Positions 1 to 9,588 of a stretch of 64,000 bases of DNA are shown piece after piece. Within the stretch, counting starts at the first letter, position 1, and each line of letters starts with the position of its first letter. The notes beneath the pieces were generated by a model. It did no database searches, was not told the DNA's origin, and saw only the letters and a list, made by a program, of their open reading frames with translations. Source of the stretch: Sphingobacterium athyrii (lineage in GTDB: Bacteria > Bacteroidota > Bacteroidia > Sphingobacteriales > Sphingobacteriaceae); NCBI RefSeq assembly GCF_003071065.1, contig NZ_QCXX01000008.1, positions 301,701 through 365,700 on the forward strand, read 5' to 3'. The position numbers and the translations under genes were made by a program.

Positions 1-1745
1 AGCTTAGGATATGAGCTATTGTTATTCTTCCAATAATTAATACTCCGCTCACTATTGGTGGTTCCCGCTGCAGTAAAAGTTTGATATTTTGCCTTTTCTA
101 CTGTACTGCTGGGTTCTAGGTATAACCTGCTATCAAAAGCCCTTTTATTCTCATAAAAAAACTCCACTCTTCGTTCACGATAGATATATTCACGCATTAA
201 ATTTTTGTTCGAAAGCGTACTCAATGGCATTGGTGCCATGAATGATCGCGACCGAACTTGATTTATCAAATTATAAATTTCTTGCGTTGGTCCGTCTATT
301 TCATTGACCGCCTCGGCATAAATATAAATAAAGTCCGGTAACCTCCATACAGGCGGAGCACTGATAGTCACACTACCGTTTTTATTCCAAGCCTCTTGCA
401 GAAATTTTCTCAAATAATATCCTGTCCGAGTTGCATTATTGGCTCCGATTTGATCCGCTCCGCTTGCTACATTGGTTTGAGAAGGGTTATTATTTCCCCC
501 TCTAAAAGTAGCGCCATGAAATATAATATCCCGATAGAATCGTGGATCTCTCTTTACTGATGTGTAAGGGCTTCCGTCATCGTAGCCATCTTGTTTCGCT
601 TGTTCGCTATACACTGGATAGCCAAAACCATTAGGGGAAATGTACTCATATTCATCAACTTGTTCCTGAACCGGCATTTGACGGGCTCCTCCGCCCCTGC
701 TGGGTGGATAGACATCTCCAAACCACCCCTCTCCTTTATACCTGGTAAAAAACAAGACATACTCGTTCTTAAATGCTTCCATATCATAAAACATCTGCCA
801 GAGTCGAGTATAAACGGTCGAATTACTTGTATTTTGTCCACCGCTATCCCCAAAGTCCGTATTTGAGTATTTTTGGTACAGACTATAACGTTTCCCTCCG
901 GCTACTGTAAAATCTAAGACCGCCTTTGCAGCTTCTTTGGCTTTTACCCAACGCTGTGTGTTACTGCTTGCATATTCTGACTCAAATTTACGACTCCCAG
1001 TATATCCTTTTTCACCTGCTCCATTCCAAAGTGGGGTAGCAGCTAACCACCGTGCTTCTGCTATCAAGCCTAGACATGCACCTTTATCAATCCGACCAAA
1101 ATTTTGTCCCTCCCACTTTTCCGGAACAGCATTATAGGCTAAAGTCGCGTCAGCCACAATTTTTTCTATAACCATATGCACTGATTCCCGTTCAAAATTC
1201 ATGTTCTCTGTTGCAGTAATGACATGATCGATATAGGGAACTTCACCATAAATTCGAACAGCCATTAAATGGAAATAAGCTCTTAAGAAATAAATTTCCC
1301 CTACGCGCATAGGTAGCGATCCCGGCTCCAAAATATCGTCGGGTGTATTATATTTTTTTATACCCTCCAAAATAACATTTGTACGCCTGATACCGTCATA
1401 CATACTATTCCAGAATTGTCCATTATCTCCCGGCAGTTCATTAATATTCCAGTCCCCAGTATTATATCTATTTGTAATATTTCCTTCTACCGTAGAGCCC
1501 TCTGCTTCATCTGTGATGGCAGCACTTGAAAAATGATAAAACCATGAAATAGGCTGATTCACATTCTTTGCTTTGTTATAAACGTCTGTAACAAGCTGAT
1601 TTACTTTCTCATAACGCGTAAACACTTCATCTTCTCTTAATTGATCATCTGGTAATTTGTCCAAATATTTGTTACAGCCTGTCATCATCAATATGACAAT
1701 ACCCATTATAGAAAAAATTATATTTCTCATTTTAAACATATTCAT
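1..1745 (-). CDS. SusD/RagB-family nutrient-binding outer-membrane lipoprotein (3' end beyond window)
   Basis: This reading frame stays open from its start to the left edge of the window, giving 581 codons without a stop, so the C-terminus is missing. The start at 1745 lies 5 bp after the susC stop; in-frame ATGs at 1739 and 1730 are alternatives. The N-terminus is a lipoprotein signal with lipobox LMMTGC (Cys24), so the mature protein should be anchored in the outer membrane and surface exposed. The SusD-type segment WRLPDFIYIYAEAVNE is encoded near 300-360. SusD proteins form the lid of the SusC channel and bind the oligosaccharide. Gene order after susC and the upstream GH92 mannosidases point to an alpha-mannoside ligand, which is an inference. 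It is probably co-transcribed with susC. Confidence 0.93.
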   Translation of the reverse strand, partial: MNMFKMRNIIFSIMGIVILMMTGCNKYLDKLPDDQLREDEVFTRYEKVNQLVTDVYNKAKNVNQPISWFYHFSSAAITDEAEGSTVEGNITNRYNTGDWNINELPGDNGQFWNSMYDGIRRTNVILEGIKKYNTPDDILEPGSLPMRVGEIYFLRAYFHLMAVRIYGEVPYIDHVITATENMNFERESVHMVIEKIVADATLAYNAVPEKWEGQNFGRIDKGACLGLIAEARWLAATPLWNGAGEKGYTGSRKFESEYASSNTQRWVKAKEAAKAVLDFTVAGGKRYSLYQKYSNTDFGDSGGQNTSNSTVYTRLWQMFYDMEAFKNEYVLFFTRYKGEGWFGDVYPPSRGGGARQMPVQEQVDEYEYISPNGFGYPVYSEQAKQDGYDDGSPYTSVKRDPRFYRDIIFHGATFRGGNNNPSQTNVASGADQIGANNATRTGYYLRKFLQEAWNKNGSVTISAPPVWRLPDFIYIYAEAVNEIDGPTQEIYNLINQVRSRSFMAPMPLSTLSNKNLMREYIYRERRVEFFYENKRAFDSRLYLEPSSTVEKAKYQTFTAAGTTNSERSINYWKNNNSSYPK

Positions 1746-1750
1746 AACGA

Positions 1751-4700
1751 TTAAAAATTAAGATTTATCCCAAAATTGTAGACTTTTAAGATGGGGTACC
1801 AATATCCACTTGCATTACCCATCTCAGGATCTATACTCAAATCTTTGAGGCCTGACCAAGTAAAGAGATTCATTCCTTGCGCATATATACGCAACTGATT
1901 TAAACCAATTCTTTTGATAAGGTCTTTAGGTAAGTTGTACCCGATTTCAATATTTTTAAGCCTTAAATATTTTGCGTCATATAAGAATAAACTACTATTA
2001 CTATTTTTGTTGTTTTCCGAATTACCGATATGTAACGCGGGATAAGTTGCTGTTTCAGCTGTTTCCGTCGTCCAACGGCCCATATGTATCGGTCTTACAG
2101 ACCCCAGTTTATCCTGGTCAAAGGTTGGAAAATCCCATACTGCAGCATCTTTCAATAAGATAGATGAATTCAATGCCCCTTGAAATAAAAGACTGAAATC
2201 AAACCCCTTATATTGCAATGTGATAGGTAATCCAAACTGAATCTCTGGGCTTCGTGGATTTCCCATAACGGTACGATCCCCCAAGTCGGTAATTTTACCA
2301 TCGCCGTTCAAGTCTTTGTAGACGACATCTCCAGGCCCTACAATTCCCCATGGTTGAAACTGGTTTTGATTCAGCTTATCTGCTTCTGCCTGATCTTTAA
2401 CAAAATGATCAAAAACATAGACAAAATTTTCATATAATCTTTTACCGGTCGCCTGCCTATAATCATATTGACGGGGAACTTCCTGTCTATAAACTAATTT
2501 ATTCCGCGAAAAGGTGAAATTCGGTTTTACAAAAAATCTAAAATTATCTCCTATCATATCTGAATAGCTCATTTCGATATCTACTCCTCGATTGCGTACC
2601 TTTCCAATATTAATAAGTGGAGACCCTTTGCCCACTACACTCGGAAAGCCAATATCATCATTCCCCAGCTCAGTAATAATATCGTAACGATAATCCTCAA
2701 ATACATCGATACTGAAATTCATCTTATTCTTTAAAAAACCCATATCGAGACCAATATTGGTTTTACGGGATTTTTCCCAGGTTATATTCTCGTTTGCCAG
2801 ACGCCCCTCGCGTAATCCACTTTGGCCATTGTTAAAATTCTGCTCGCCAAAACTGTATCCATCTCCGCCTTGGAAAAATGCCAAATAGCCGAATCTCGCA
2901 TCACCAGGCATCTTATCATTGCCAACAAGTCCCACTGAAGCCCTCAATTTAAGAAAGCTAAGCCAGTCCTTAGTGTGATCCATAAATTTTTCCTTGCTAA
3001 CCACCCAGCCCAGCGCACCAGCCGGAAAAAAACCATAACGTTTGCCCTCAATAAAGTTCTCAGATCCATTGTAGCCGAAATTAAATTCCGCTAGATACTT
3101 CTCAAGATAATTATAGGTAAATTGTCCTGTCATTCCCTGATAGCGGATATCCACACTTGCCCTTGAGTTTCCCGCATCATATACTGACTGGCTTGAACGG
3201 TTAAATAATAACATACCGGTAACACTATGCTTTTCATTGAATAAGCGATTGTAATTGATTTTTCCTTGAATAAAAGTCCTATTGAACGGACTACTTTGTG
3301 TAAATGAATTTCCAACAGTTTGATCTACGGTATATTTGTTACCATTGGTATAGGTACCACTATAATATTCCGGGTTCATGAAAGTATCTATCCCACCACT
3401 AGGTTGAAAAGTTGCATAGTTCGGGTAAACACGATAGCCTTCACTATATGTCCCCAATTCTCTTCTAACCCACTGCTGTTCTTTGGCATCATAAGAAAAT
3501 ACCCCGTCAACAGAAAGTCCTTTGGTGATAAAGTCCATATTCCAACCTACAGCAAAGCTTCCTTCCAAATAGGTGTTTTTTTCGGTGTGGTATCCCGATC
3601 TGGTCAATTCGCCTAATACATTAAACCGGTAAATCTGATTACCAAACAATAAACCTGATGGATTATTTAACAAATAATTCTGTGTTGACGACTGGCTATT
3701 AGGTTCTAGGACAATGGGCAAATAGGGGGGTTGGGTCATCGCCAATGTCATTAATCGTGATGCCGAAGTTCCCGGAGACGTACGATTTGTGATACGTGCC
3801 CCTAGGTTTAACTTAACCCACAGGTTTTTCGTAATATTGACATCGATATTTGATCTAAAATTGTACCGTTGGAATTTCGGAGCCACACTATATTTAGACA
3901 GGTCAACGTGATCATAATTATTGTCCTGCCCCATGTACCCCCCCATTACAAAGTACTTCGCAACCTCGTTTCCTCCACGGATCGATAGGTTATATTCGTG
4001 TTGGGGAGCAGTTCTAAAAATGTAATCAAAATAGTCCCAATTATATCCCAGGCCATCAGAGTTATCACCCTTTGCTCTTCTAAATTTATCGATAGCATCC
4101 TGACTAAAGAGTTTCAGATTATCAATATTACCGCCGGATAGTTTTGCGTCATTTACCAAAGCTTCGTTATAAAGTGTCGCATAATCCGCAGATCCCAGTA
4201 GTTCTGGCAATTGTGCAGGCGCATTCAAACCATAAGAGGCCTTAAAATCCACTGTCGCTTTGTCAGCTGACTGTCCTCGTTTTGTCGTGACGACAATTAC
4301 ACCGTTTGCCCCACGGATACCATATGGTGCTGTCGCAGCTGCATCTTTCAAGATAGAAACAGTTTCAATTTCGTCAGGAGCTAAATAGCTCATGTCTCGT
4401 TCGATACCATCAACAATGATAATAGGCGACTGATTACCATAGGTAGATTTGCCTCGAATAAATAATTCAGACCGATCCACGCCCGGTTCACCACCAGCAT
4501 ATTGGTTGACAACCAGCCCTGGAAGCCTACCAGCCAGCATATTATTGATATTTGCAGCTGGACTCTGCACGAGGTCCTTTGTCGTAATTGTAGCTACGGC
4601 TCCTACAACATTTCGTTTTTTCTGAGTCGTATAGCCTACAACAACAACATCTTCAAGTGCTTTAACATCTTCGACCAGACTGACTTGTATGACGGATCGT

Positions 4701-5005
4701 CCTTCGAGTGCAATTTGTTGCGGCTGAAATCCGATATACGAAAATGTTAACGTGGCCTCTTTATAAGGCACTTCGATACGGTATTTACCAGCAACATCTG
4801 TTTTGGTAGATTTACCGCTTCCTTTTACGACAATACTAACTCCTTGCATGGTTTTCCCAGTCGAACTATTTACAACTGTTCCTTCAATGACAATACCTTC
4901 TTGTCGGAAATAAATTGGACTGGATTCGGTCTTTAATTCAGCTTGAAGATAAGATGTGCTGCACACTGACAGCGTAACAAATAATGGAATTACCTTTCTT
5001 TTCAT
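1751..5005 (-). CDS. SusC/RagA-type TonB-dependent transporter (no STN domain)
   Basis: This is a 1084-residue outer-membrane TonB-dependent transporter. After a signal peptide (residues 1 to about 22) comes a carboxypeptidase-regulatory-like domain (about 37-115) with the SYIGF motif, then a TonB-box-like stretch EDVVVVGYTTQKKR, a plug domain (about 125-245) with IIIVDGIERD and GIRGANGVIVVTTKRG, and a beta-barrel ending in FGINLNF, a typical C-terminal aromatic signature. It lacks an N-terminal STN domain, so it is not expected to signal to an ECF/FecR pair. That fits its neighbours, a classical histidine kinase/response regulator and a LacI-type repressor. A palindromic site at 5102-5117 lies in its 153-bp upstream region. 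The substrate is probably a mannose-rich glycan, inferred from the linked GH92 enzymes. Confidence 0.96.
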   Translation of the reverse strand: MKRKVIPLFVTLSVCSTSYLQAELKTESSPIYFRQEGIVIEGTVVNSSTGKTMQGVSIVVKGSGKSTKTDVAGKYRIEVPYKEATLTFSYIGFQPQQIALEGRSVIQVSLVEDVKALEDVVVVGYTTQKKRNVVGAVATITTKDLVQSPAANINNMLAGRLPGLVVNQYAGGEPGVDRSELFIRGKSTYGNQSPIIIVDGIERDMSYLAPDEIETVSILKDAAATAPYGIRGANGVIVVTTKRGQSADKATVDFKASYGLNAPAQLPELLGSADYATLYNEALVNDAKLSGGNIDNLKLFSQDAIDKFRRAKGDNSDGLGYNWDYFDYIFRTAPQHEYNLSIRGGNEVAKYFVMGGYMGQDNNYDHVDLSKYSVAPKFQRYNFRSNIDVNITKNLWVKLNLGARITNRTSPGTSASRLMTLAMTQPPYLPIVLEPNSQSSTQNYLLNNPSGLLFGNQIYRFNVLGELTRSGYHTEKNTYLEGSFAVGWNMDFITKGLSVDGVFSYDAKEQQWVRRELGTYSEGYRVYPNYATFQPSGGIDTFMNPEYYSGTYTNGNKYTVDQTVGNSFTQSSPFNRTFIQGKINYNRLFNEKHSVTGMLLFNRSSQSVYDAGNSRASVDIRYQGMTGQFTYNYLEKYLAEFNFGYNGSENFIEGKRYGFFPAGALGWVVSKEKFMDHTKDWLSFLKLRASVGLVGNDKMPGDARFGYLAFFQGGDGYSFGEQNFNNGQSGLREGRLANENITWEKSRKTNIGLDMGFLKNKMNFSIDVFEDYRYDIITELGNDDIGFPSVVGKGSPLINIGKVRNRGVDIEMSYSDMIGDNFRFFVKPNFTFSRNKLVYRQEVPRQYDYRQATGKRLYENFVYVFDHFVKDQAEADKLNQNQFQPWGIVGPGDVVYKDLNGDGKITDLGDRTVMGNPRSPEIQFGLPITLQYKGFDFSLLFQGALNSSILLKDAAVWDFPTFDQDKLGSVRPIHMGRWTTETAETATYPALHIGNSENNKNSNSSLFLYDAKYLRLKNIEIGYNLPKDLIKRIGLNQLRIYAQGMNLFTWSGLKDLSIDPEMGNASGYWYPILKVYNFGINLNF

Positions 5006-5101
5006 AAATTTACTCCGGGTTTACTAAAACAACAATTGGTTGACGGATTACTGTACACCAAACAGGCTAGATATCGTTTTAAGAAAGACCAGCACCAGCA
5101 C

Positions 5102-5117
5102 ACTAATTCGTTTTAGT
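5102..5117 (-). promoter_or_regulatory. LacI-type operator candidate upstream of susC
   Basis: The 16-bp sequence ACTAATTCGTTTTAGT has the symmetric form ACTAAnnCGnnTTAGT with a central CG, typical of LacI-family operators. On the minus strand it directly abuts TACTTTTA, a near match to the Bacteroidota -7 box TAnnTTTG. The same layout (-7 box joined to ACTAA..CG..TTAGT) is found upstream of the GH92 gene that starts at 12679. I infer that the LacI-type protein encoded at 12852-13838 represses both. Confidence 0.6.
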
Positions 5118-5158
5118 AAAAGTAAACAGAAAGGAAAAGGAAAGTTGTTAATCGATTG

Positions 5159-5857
5159 TTAATGACAATTCTCGTTACTCACTTCTAGAATAAATCCAAC
5201 CTTATAGACTGTTTTTATTGCTACATATCGCGACCTTTTCAGCATTTTTCTAATCTTACAGATAAATACATCTAAGCTTCGTCCTAGGAAATAGTCGTTT
5301 TCTCCCCACAAAGCCATGAGTATTTCTTCACGCCGTAAAACCACGTTTGGTTTATTCGCTAGGAAAGTCCAAAGTTCAAATTCCCGAGGAGAAACAACTT
5401 GTTTGGATTTATCACCAAATTCTATCGTATAGAGCTGATCATTGAGCTTAATATCCCCTACATTGATTGGCCGTTGAGAGACCAGAGTATGCTTAACGGT
5501 ATAATTCTGAAGCTTGAGTGCTAATTCTTCAACATCAAAAGGTTTAGTTATAAAATCATTGCCACCAAGACGCAGCCCTCGTAATTTGTCTGTTTTCGAG
5601 AGCCTAGCGGTAAGGAAGAGTACAAATTGTTTTTTATTTAGTTTTGAAATATATTCTACAAACTGAAAACCATCCCAGTTCGGCAATTGGATATCCACAA
5701 TAAGAATATCAAATTTATCCGTGCGATAGCGGGTTATACCCTGTTCTGCCGATACTGCATGGACAACCTCAAATCCACAGCCCGAAAGATAGTCAATTAG
5801 CATGGCTGCCAAATCAAGATCGTCTTCAATCAATAATATATGGCCATATTTTAACAT
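5159..5857 (-). CDS. OmpR-family response regulator
   Basis: This 232-residue cytoplasmic DNA-binding regulator has an N-terminal receiver domain (about 5-120) with the acidic pair in LLIEDDLDL, the phospho-acceptor Asp55 in ILIVDIQLP, the conserved Thr of FLTAR and the Lys of FITKPF. The C-terminal half (about 130-228) is a winged-helix effector with the segments VVSPREFELWTFLANKP, RREEILMALWG and RSLDVFICKIRKML, the usual OmpR/PhoB signature. It starts 10 bp after the histidine kinase stop, so the two form one cognate pair in one transcript. The link to GH92 genes upstream and susCD downstream suggests it controls this sugar-uptake locus. Most Sus loci use hybrid two-component proteins or ECF factors, so a separate pair is less common. 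Confidence 0.95.
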   Translation of the reverse strand: MLKYGHILLIEDDLDLAAMLIDYLSGCGFEVVHAVSAEQGITRYRTDKFDILIVDIQLPNWDGFQFVEYISKLNKKQFVLFLTARLSKTDKLRGLRLGGNDFITKPFDVEELALKLQNYTVKHTLVSQRPINVGDIKLNDQLYTIEFGDKSKQVVSPREFELWTFLANKPNVVLRREEILMALWGENDYFLGRSLDVFICKIRKMLKRSRYVAIKTVYKVGFILEVSNENCH

Positions 5858-5867
5858 ATTTACATAT

Positions 5868-7259
5868 TCATAGTGTTGGTATATAAATAATAAACTTCGT
5901 CCCCTGTCCTACAGTCGATTTTACTTCTATCTTCCATCCATGAATACGGATAACTTCATGAACAAAAAATAATCCGAGCCCCAGACCATCGCTCGAAGAA
6001 TGTAATTTCCCTCGATATCCTTTGGTAAAAATATGCGGAAGTTGGTTCTCGGCAATACCTATTCCATTATCCTGAACAATCAGCAAAAGTTCATTTGCAG
6101 CGGAATATTTCAAATGAATATGAATATGTTTCAATTTTTCATTGTTATACTTCAAACCATTTTCCACTAGGTTATTCAACATTGTAACAAACATAAACGG
6201 ATGCACAAGTACTTTTACCGGTGAAACCTTCTTGTCTATTAGGATGTAAATTTTCGTATATTCCGAAGTTAAAATTACAATATCTTGCCCGAATTGATCT
6301 ATCAGTACTGAAAGATACCGTTGCTCCAAAATGACCTTTTCCTGATTAAAAACACTTAGATCTATCGCTTTGTTAACAAGCCTATCCAGTCTTTTTATCT
6401 GTCGTCCCATTGTTTCAAGTATAGGCGAAATTTTCACTTTTTCTTCATCAGATACTTTCACCGCTATGTTGGATAGGGCAATACGTATTGTTGTCAATGG
6501 TGTATTGAATTCATGCGTAACATTATTGATGAAATCAGAAGCCATCTCGGCCATACGTTTCTGTTTCATCCAGTTATTGTAGGTTACCCAATAAAGTCCC
6601 ACAATTCCGGTAATACAGCAGCCGGATAATAACAATAGCGGAAAAATAGATTTTATTACAGAGTATTTAGTGTTTATGTTACCTACGTATAAAGTAAATG
6701 CAACACGATTGGACATCTTATTATTAGCAGCGATGGCCATTGCCGAAACCAAGTTGTCTTTTTCAATGAAATTTGGTTCACCACCAATCCGAATAAAATA
6801 ATTCTTGGAAAAATCAATTATTGGAATAAAATTCTTGGCATCAAAGGTTACTGATACATCCTTCAATACGAGCGCATAACCAAAATCCTTGCCTAAATGA
6901 GTCTCCGCTCGAATCACTTCAAATAAACTGTCTATTGTAGGATTATTCTGAAGCTTGGACAGCAATTGTCCAGCAATACTATCCCTTAATTCATCAAAAG
7001 CCTTCCTGTCCTCCTGATGATAGTATTTCAAGCGATTCATATGAGGCATTAAGGTCGAGTCAACAAGCTTTTGTCCCCCAGGAAACATCTTATCATTCAA
7101 GATATACCTGTTATACACGACCTTAATATCCTGTTTCTCTTTCTGAAATAGGTGACTACGTTTTATCTCATATGATTGCACGAGCATGAGGTATTGCAAG
7201 ATCAAAAATAAAAATAAGCAACAGATAGCTATCGTTTTATATACGCCTGATCGCTTCAT
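5868..7259 (-). CDS. Membrane sensor histidine kinase
   Basis: This is a 463-residue membrane-bound sensor kinase. Transmembrane segments lie at about residues 9-26 and 204-226 and flank a periplasmic sensor domain of about 180 residues that I do not recognise. The HisKA segment contains the phospho-acceptor His249 in VTHEFNTPLTTIRIAL. The ATPase domain shows the N box LNNLVENGLKYN, the G1 box VQDNGIGIAENQ and the G2 segment SSDGLGLGLFFVHEV. It should autophosphorylate on His249 and transfer phosphate to Asp55 of the response regulator that follows 10 bp downstream. It starts 24 bp after the GH92 stop, in the same direction, so it is probably part of the GH92-peptidase-GH92 operon. The signal is likely a product of glycan breakdown; that is inference. 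Confidence 0.95.
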   Translation of the reverse strand: MKRSGVYKTIAICCLFLFLILQYLMLVQSYEIKRSHLFQKEKQDIKVVYNRYILNDKMFPGGQKLVDSTLMPHMNRLKYYHQEDRKAFDELRDSIAGQLLSKLQNNPTIDSLFEVIRAETHLGKDFGYALVLKDVSVTFDAKNFIPIIDFSKNYFIRIGGEPNFIEKDNLVSAMAIAANNKMSNRVAFTLYVGNINTKYSVIKSIFPLLLLSGCCITGIVGLYWVTYNNWMKQKRMAEMASDFINNVTHEFNTPLTTIRIALSNIAVKVSDEEKVKISPILETMGRQIKRLDRLVNKAIDLSVFNQEKVILEQRYLSVLIDQFGQDIVILTSEYTKIYILIDKKVSPVKVLVHPFMFVTMLNNLVENGLKYNNEKLKHIHIHLKYSAANELLLIVQDNGIGIAENQLPHIFTKGYRGKLHSSSDGLGLGLFFVHEVIRIHGWKIEVKSTVGQGTKFIIYIPTL

Positions 7260-7283
7260 TTTTTATCCGTGTACCTAATCTCT

Positions 7284-9578
7284 CTATTTATTTGGTTTGT
7301 TACTCATCGTATAGATTAATTCTCCACCATTCATCAAACTCGCATAGGATAATTTTAGATTATCCAGCACTTTACCGTTCCATGTTACGGATTTGACGTA
7401 CACATTCTTTTCAGACTGATTACGCGCAGTAATGGAGATGCGTTTGCCATTTTCTAGATTGACATTCGCAGATTTCACCAATGGGCTACCGATCCAATAG
7501 GCATCCTCACCGGGTGCCACAGGGTAAAATCCCAGTGCAGTAAACAAGTACCAAGCTGACATTTGTCCACAGTCATCGTTTCCACCTAAACCAGCGTGCC
7601 CATTGTGATATTGATTCCGTATAATCTGGCGCAATCTTGCCTGCGCCTTCCAAGGGCTTTGGGTAATATTATACAGATAAGCCACATGATGGGATGGTTC
7701 ATTTCCATGGACATAATTGCCAATAATACCATCCCGTGTTATATCTTCGGTATGCTCAAAATATTTATCCGGCAGTTCCATCGTAAATAACGAATCCAAG
7801 TAGGTCTCCAGCTTCTTTTTACCGCCCATAAGTTCCATCATCTCCTTAGGTTGATGCGGCACATATAGACTATAGTTCCACGAATTCCCTTCAATAAATC
7901 CCTGTCCATGTGTATCTAGGACATCAAACTGTTCCTTAAACTTTCCTTGGGAGTTTTTTGGCCGCATAAAACCAATTGTCGGGTCATAAAGTGCTCGCCA
8001 ACTTTCGGCCCGTTTTGAAAAAGTCTGATAGATATCTTCTTTACCCAGCTTCTTTGCCAATTGCGCAATGCACCAATCATCATAAGCATATTCGAGTGTA
8101 TTGGATACCGAAGTACCTGACACATCATCCGGGACATATCCTTTATCGATATAGGCGCCAATTCCTTCATAATTACGGGCGTTTGCCGTTTGTACACAAG
8201 CCCTTAAAGCAGCTTCCGGATCGCCTTTATAGACACCTTTTAATATCGCGTCAACAATGACGGATACGGAATGATAACCGCTCATACACCAATTGTCGTT
8301 TGCATAATGCGACCAAATGGGCAGCATTTTCAATACACTCTGATCGTAATGTGCCATCATTGAAGCGACAATGTCTGAATTGCGGGAAGGATTAATTAAG
8401 TTCAGCAGCGGATGGAATGCCCTAAACGTATCCCAGAGCGAAAACGAGGTGTAGTTCGTAAATCCCTTAGCCCGATGTATCTCCTGATCCAGTCCCTTAT
8501 ATTCACCATTCTGATCCATATAAATGGTAGGCATTAGACTGGCATGATACATGGCCGTGTAAAAGTTAACCAAGTCTTCCTTGTTTAACATATCCACTTC
8601 AATCTTCTGAAGTTCTTTTTCCCAAGCCGATTGCCCTCTACGCACGTAGCCGTCAAAATCCCAGTTCGGTGCTTCCGCTTCCATATTGCTGAGTGCATTT
8701 TTCATACTTACAGGGCTTAATGCAACTTTCATCTGGATGGATTCTTGCGCTTTGGTATCGAAATCCAAATGCAACTTGATGTTGTGAGCCGCCAGATCCG
8801 GGAAATTATGCTGCTGGTCAAACTTGCGCCAAAAACCATTGTATACGGACTTACCATCTTCATATTTCGCACCATAGTTTTTGAAAGGTTTGGACGTCTT
8901 TATCGCAAAATATACGGTACGTGTCCGGGACCATCCATTGGTTTGGCGGTAGCCTACTAAAGTTGAGTCATTTAAAACTTTGACAACCGTCCAGACATTT
9001 TTACCATCGTAGTTATAAATTCCAGCCGTTAAATCCACGACAAGATGCGACGCATCAGATTGCGGAAAGGTATAACGATGGATCCCCACACGAGTTGTCG
9101 TCGTCAATTCGGCCTTAATCTGATGTTTGTCTAACAAAACACTGTAATAGTTTGGCTCCGCCCGTTCATTTGCATGTGAATAAGGCGACCTATATCCTTC
9201 CTGCGGTTTATCCGCTGTTCCCGGATTGAGCTGTACCTTACCTTGAGTTGGCATGATCAAAATATCGCCAAGATCAGAATGGCCGGTACCACTAAAATGG
9301 GTATGGCTAAAACCCACAATTGTTGGGTCGCCGTACTGGTAGCCGGCGCAGTACTTATACACGTCGCCATTGTATTGTCCATTTACGGCATACGATAACG
9401 TATCTGTATCCGGACTGAGCTGCACTGCCCCAAAAGGAACTGTCGCACCGGGGAAAGTATGGCCCATCCGTGCCGTTCCTATAAGCGGTTTGACATATTG
9501 AATTAATTTGGTTTCCTGTGCCCTTAAAAAATAAGGAATACATAGTAAACCGACACAAACTAAACTTCTTACGTTCAT
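7284..9578 (-). CDS. GH92 family exo-alpha-mannosidase
   Basis: A secreted glycoside hydrolase family 92 enzyme of 764 residues from the chosen start. The frame can be extended upstream to 9710, but that would overlap the peptidase gene; ATG 9578 gives a clean signal peptide (MNVRSLVCVGLLCIPYFLRA) and a 10-bp gap. Family hallmarks are VKPLIGTARMGHTFPGA, VPFGAVQLSPDT and SHTHFSGTGHSDLGD near the N-terminus, FSLWDTFRAFHPL, the EGNSWNYSLYVPHQP segment, and GGNDDCGQMSAWYLFTALGF, which carries the conserved aspartates of the active site. GH92 enzymes are calcium-dependent inverting exo-alpha-mannosidases acting on yeast mannan or high-mannose N-glycans. The GHTFPGA/SHTHFSGTG signature differs from the GH92 at 10328, suggesting a different linkage preference. 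Linkage specificity cannot be read from sequence alone. Confidence 0.95.
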   Translation of the reverse strand: MNVRSLVCVGLLCIPYFLRAQETKLIQYVKPLIGTARMGHTFPGATVPFGAVQLSPDTDTLSYAVNGQYNGDVYKYCAGYQYGDPTIVGFSHTHFSGTGHSDLGDILIMPTQGKVQLNPGTADKPQEGYRSPYSHANERAEPNYYSVLLDKHQIKAELTTTTRVGIHRYTFPQSDASHLVVDLTAGIYNYDGKNVWTVVKVLNDSTLVGYRQTNGWSRTRTVYFAIKTSKPFKNYGAKYEDGKSVYNGFWRKFDQQHNFPDLAAHNIKLHLDFDTKAQESIQMKVALSPVSMKNALSNMEAEAPNWDFDGYVRRGQSAWEKELQKIEVDMLNKEDLVNFYTAMYHASLMPTIYMDQNGEYKGLDQEIHRAKGFTNYTSFSLWDTFRAFHPLLNLINPSRNSDIVASMMAHYDQSVLKMLPIWSHYANDNWCMSGYHSVSVIVDAILKGVYKGDPEAALRACVQTANARNYEGIGAYIDKGYVPDDVSGTSVSNTLEYAYDDWCIAQLAKKLGKEDIYQTFSKRAESWRALYDPTIGFMRPKNSQGKFKEQFDVLDTHGQGFIEGNSWNYSLYVPHQPKEMMELMGGKKKLETYLDSLFTMELPDKYFEHTEDITRDGIIGNYVHGNEPSHHVAYLYNITQSPWKAQARLRQIIRNQYHNGHAGLGGNDDCGQMSAWYLFTALGFYPVAPGEDAYWIGSPLVKSANVNLENGKRISITARNQSEKNVYVKSVTWNGKVLDNLKLSYASLMNGGELIYTMSNKPNK

Positions 9579-9588
9579 CACTTCAGGA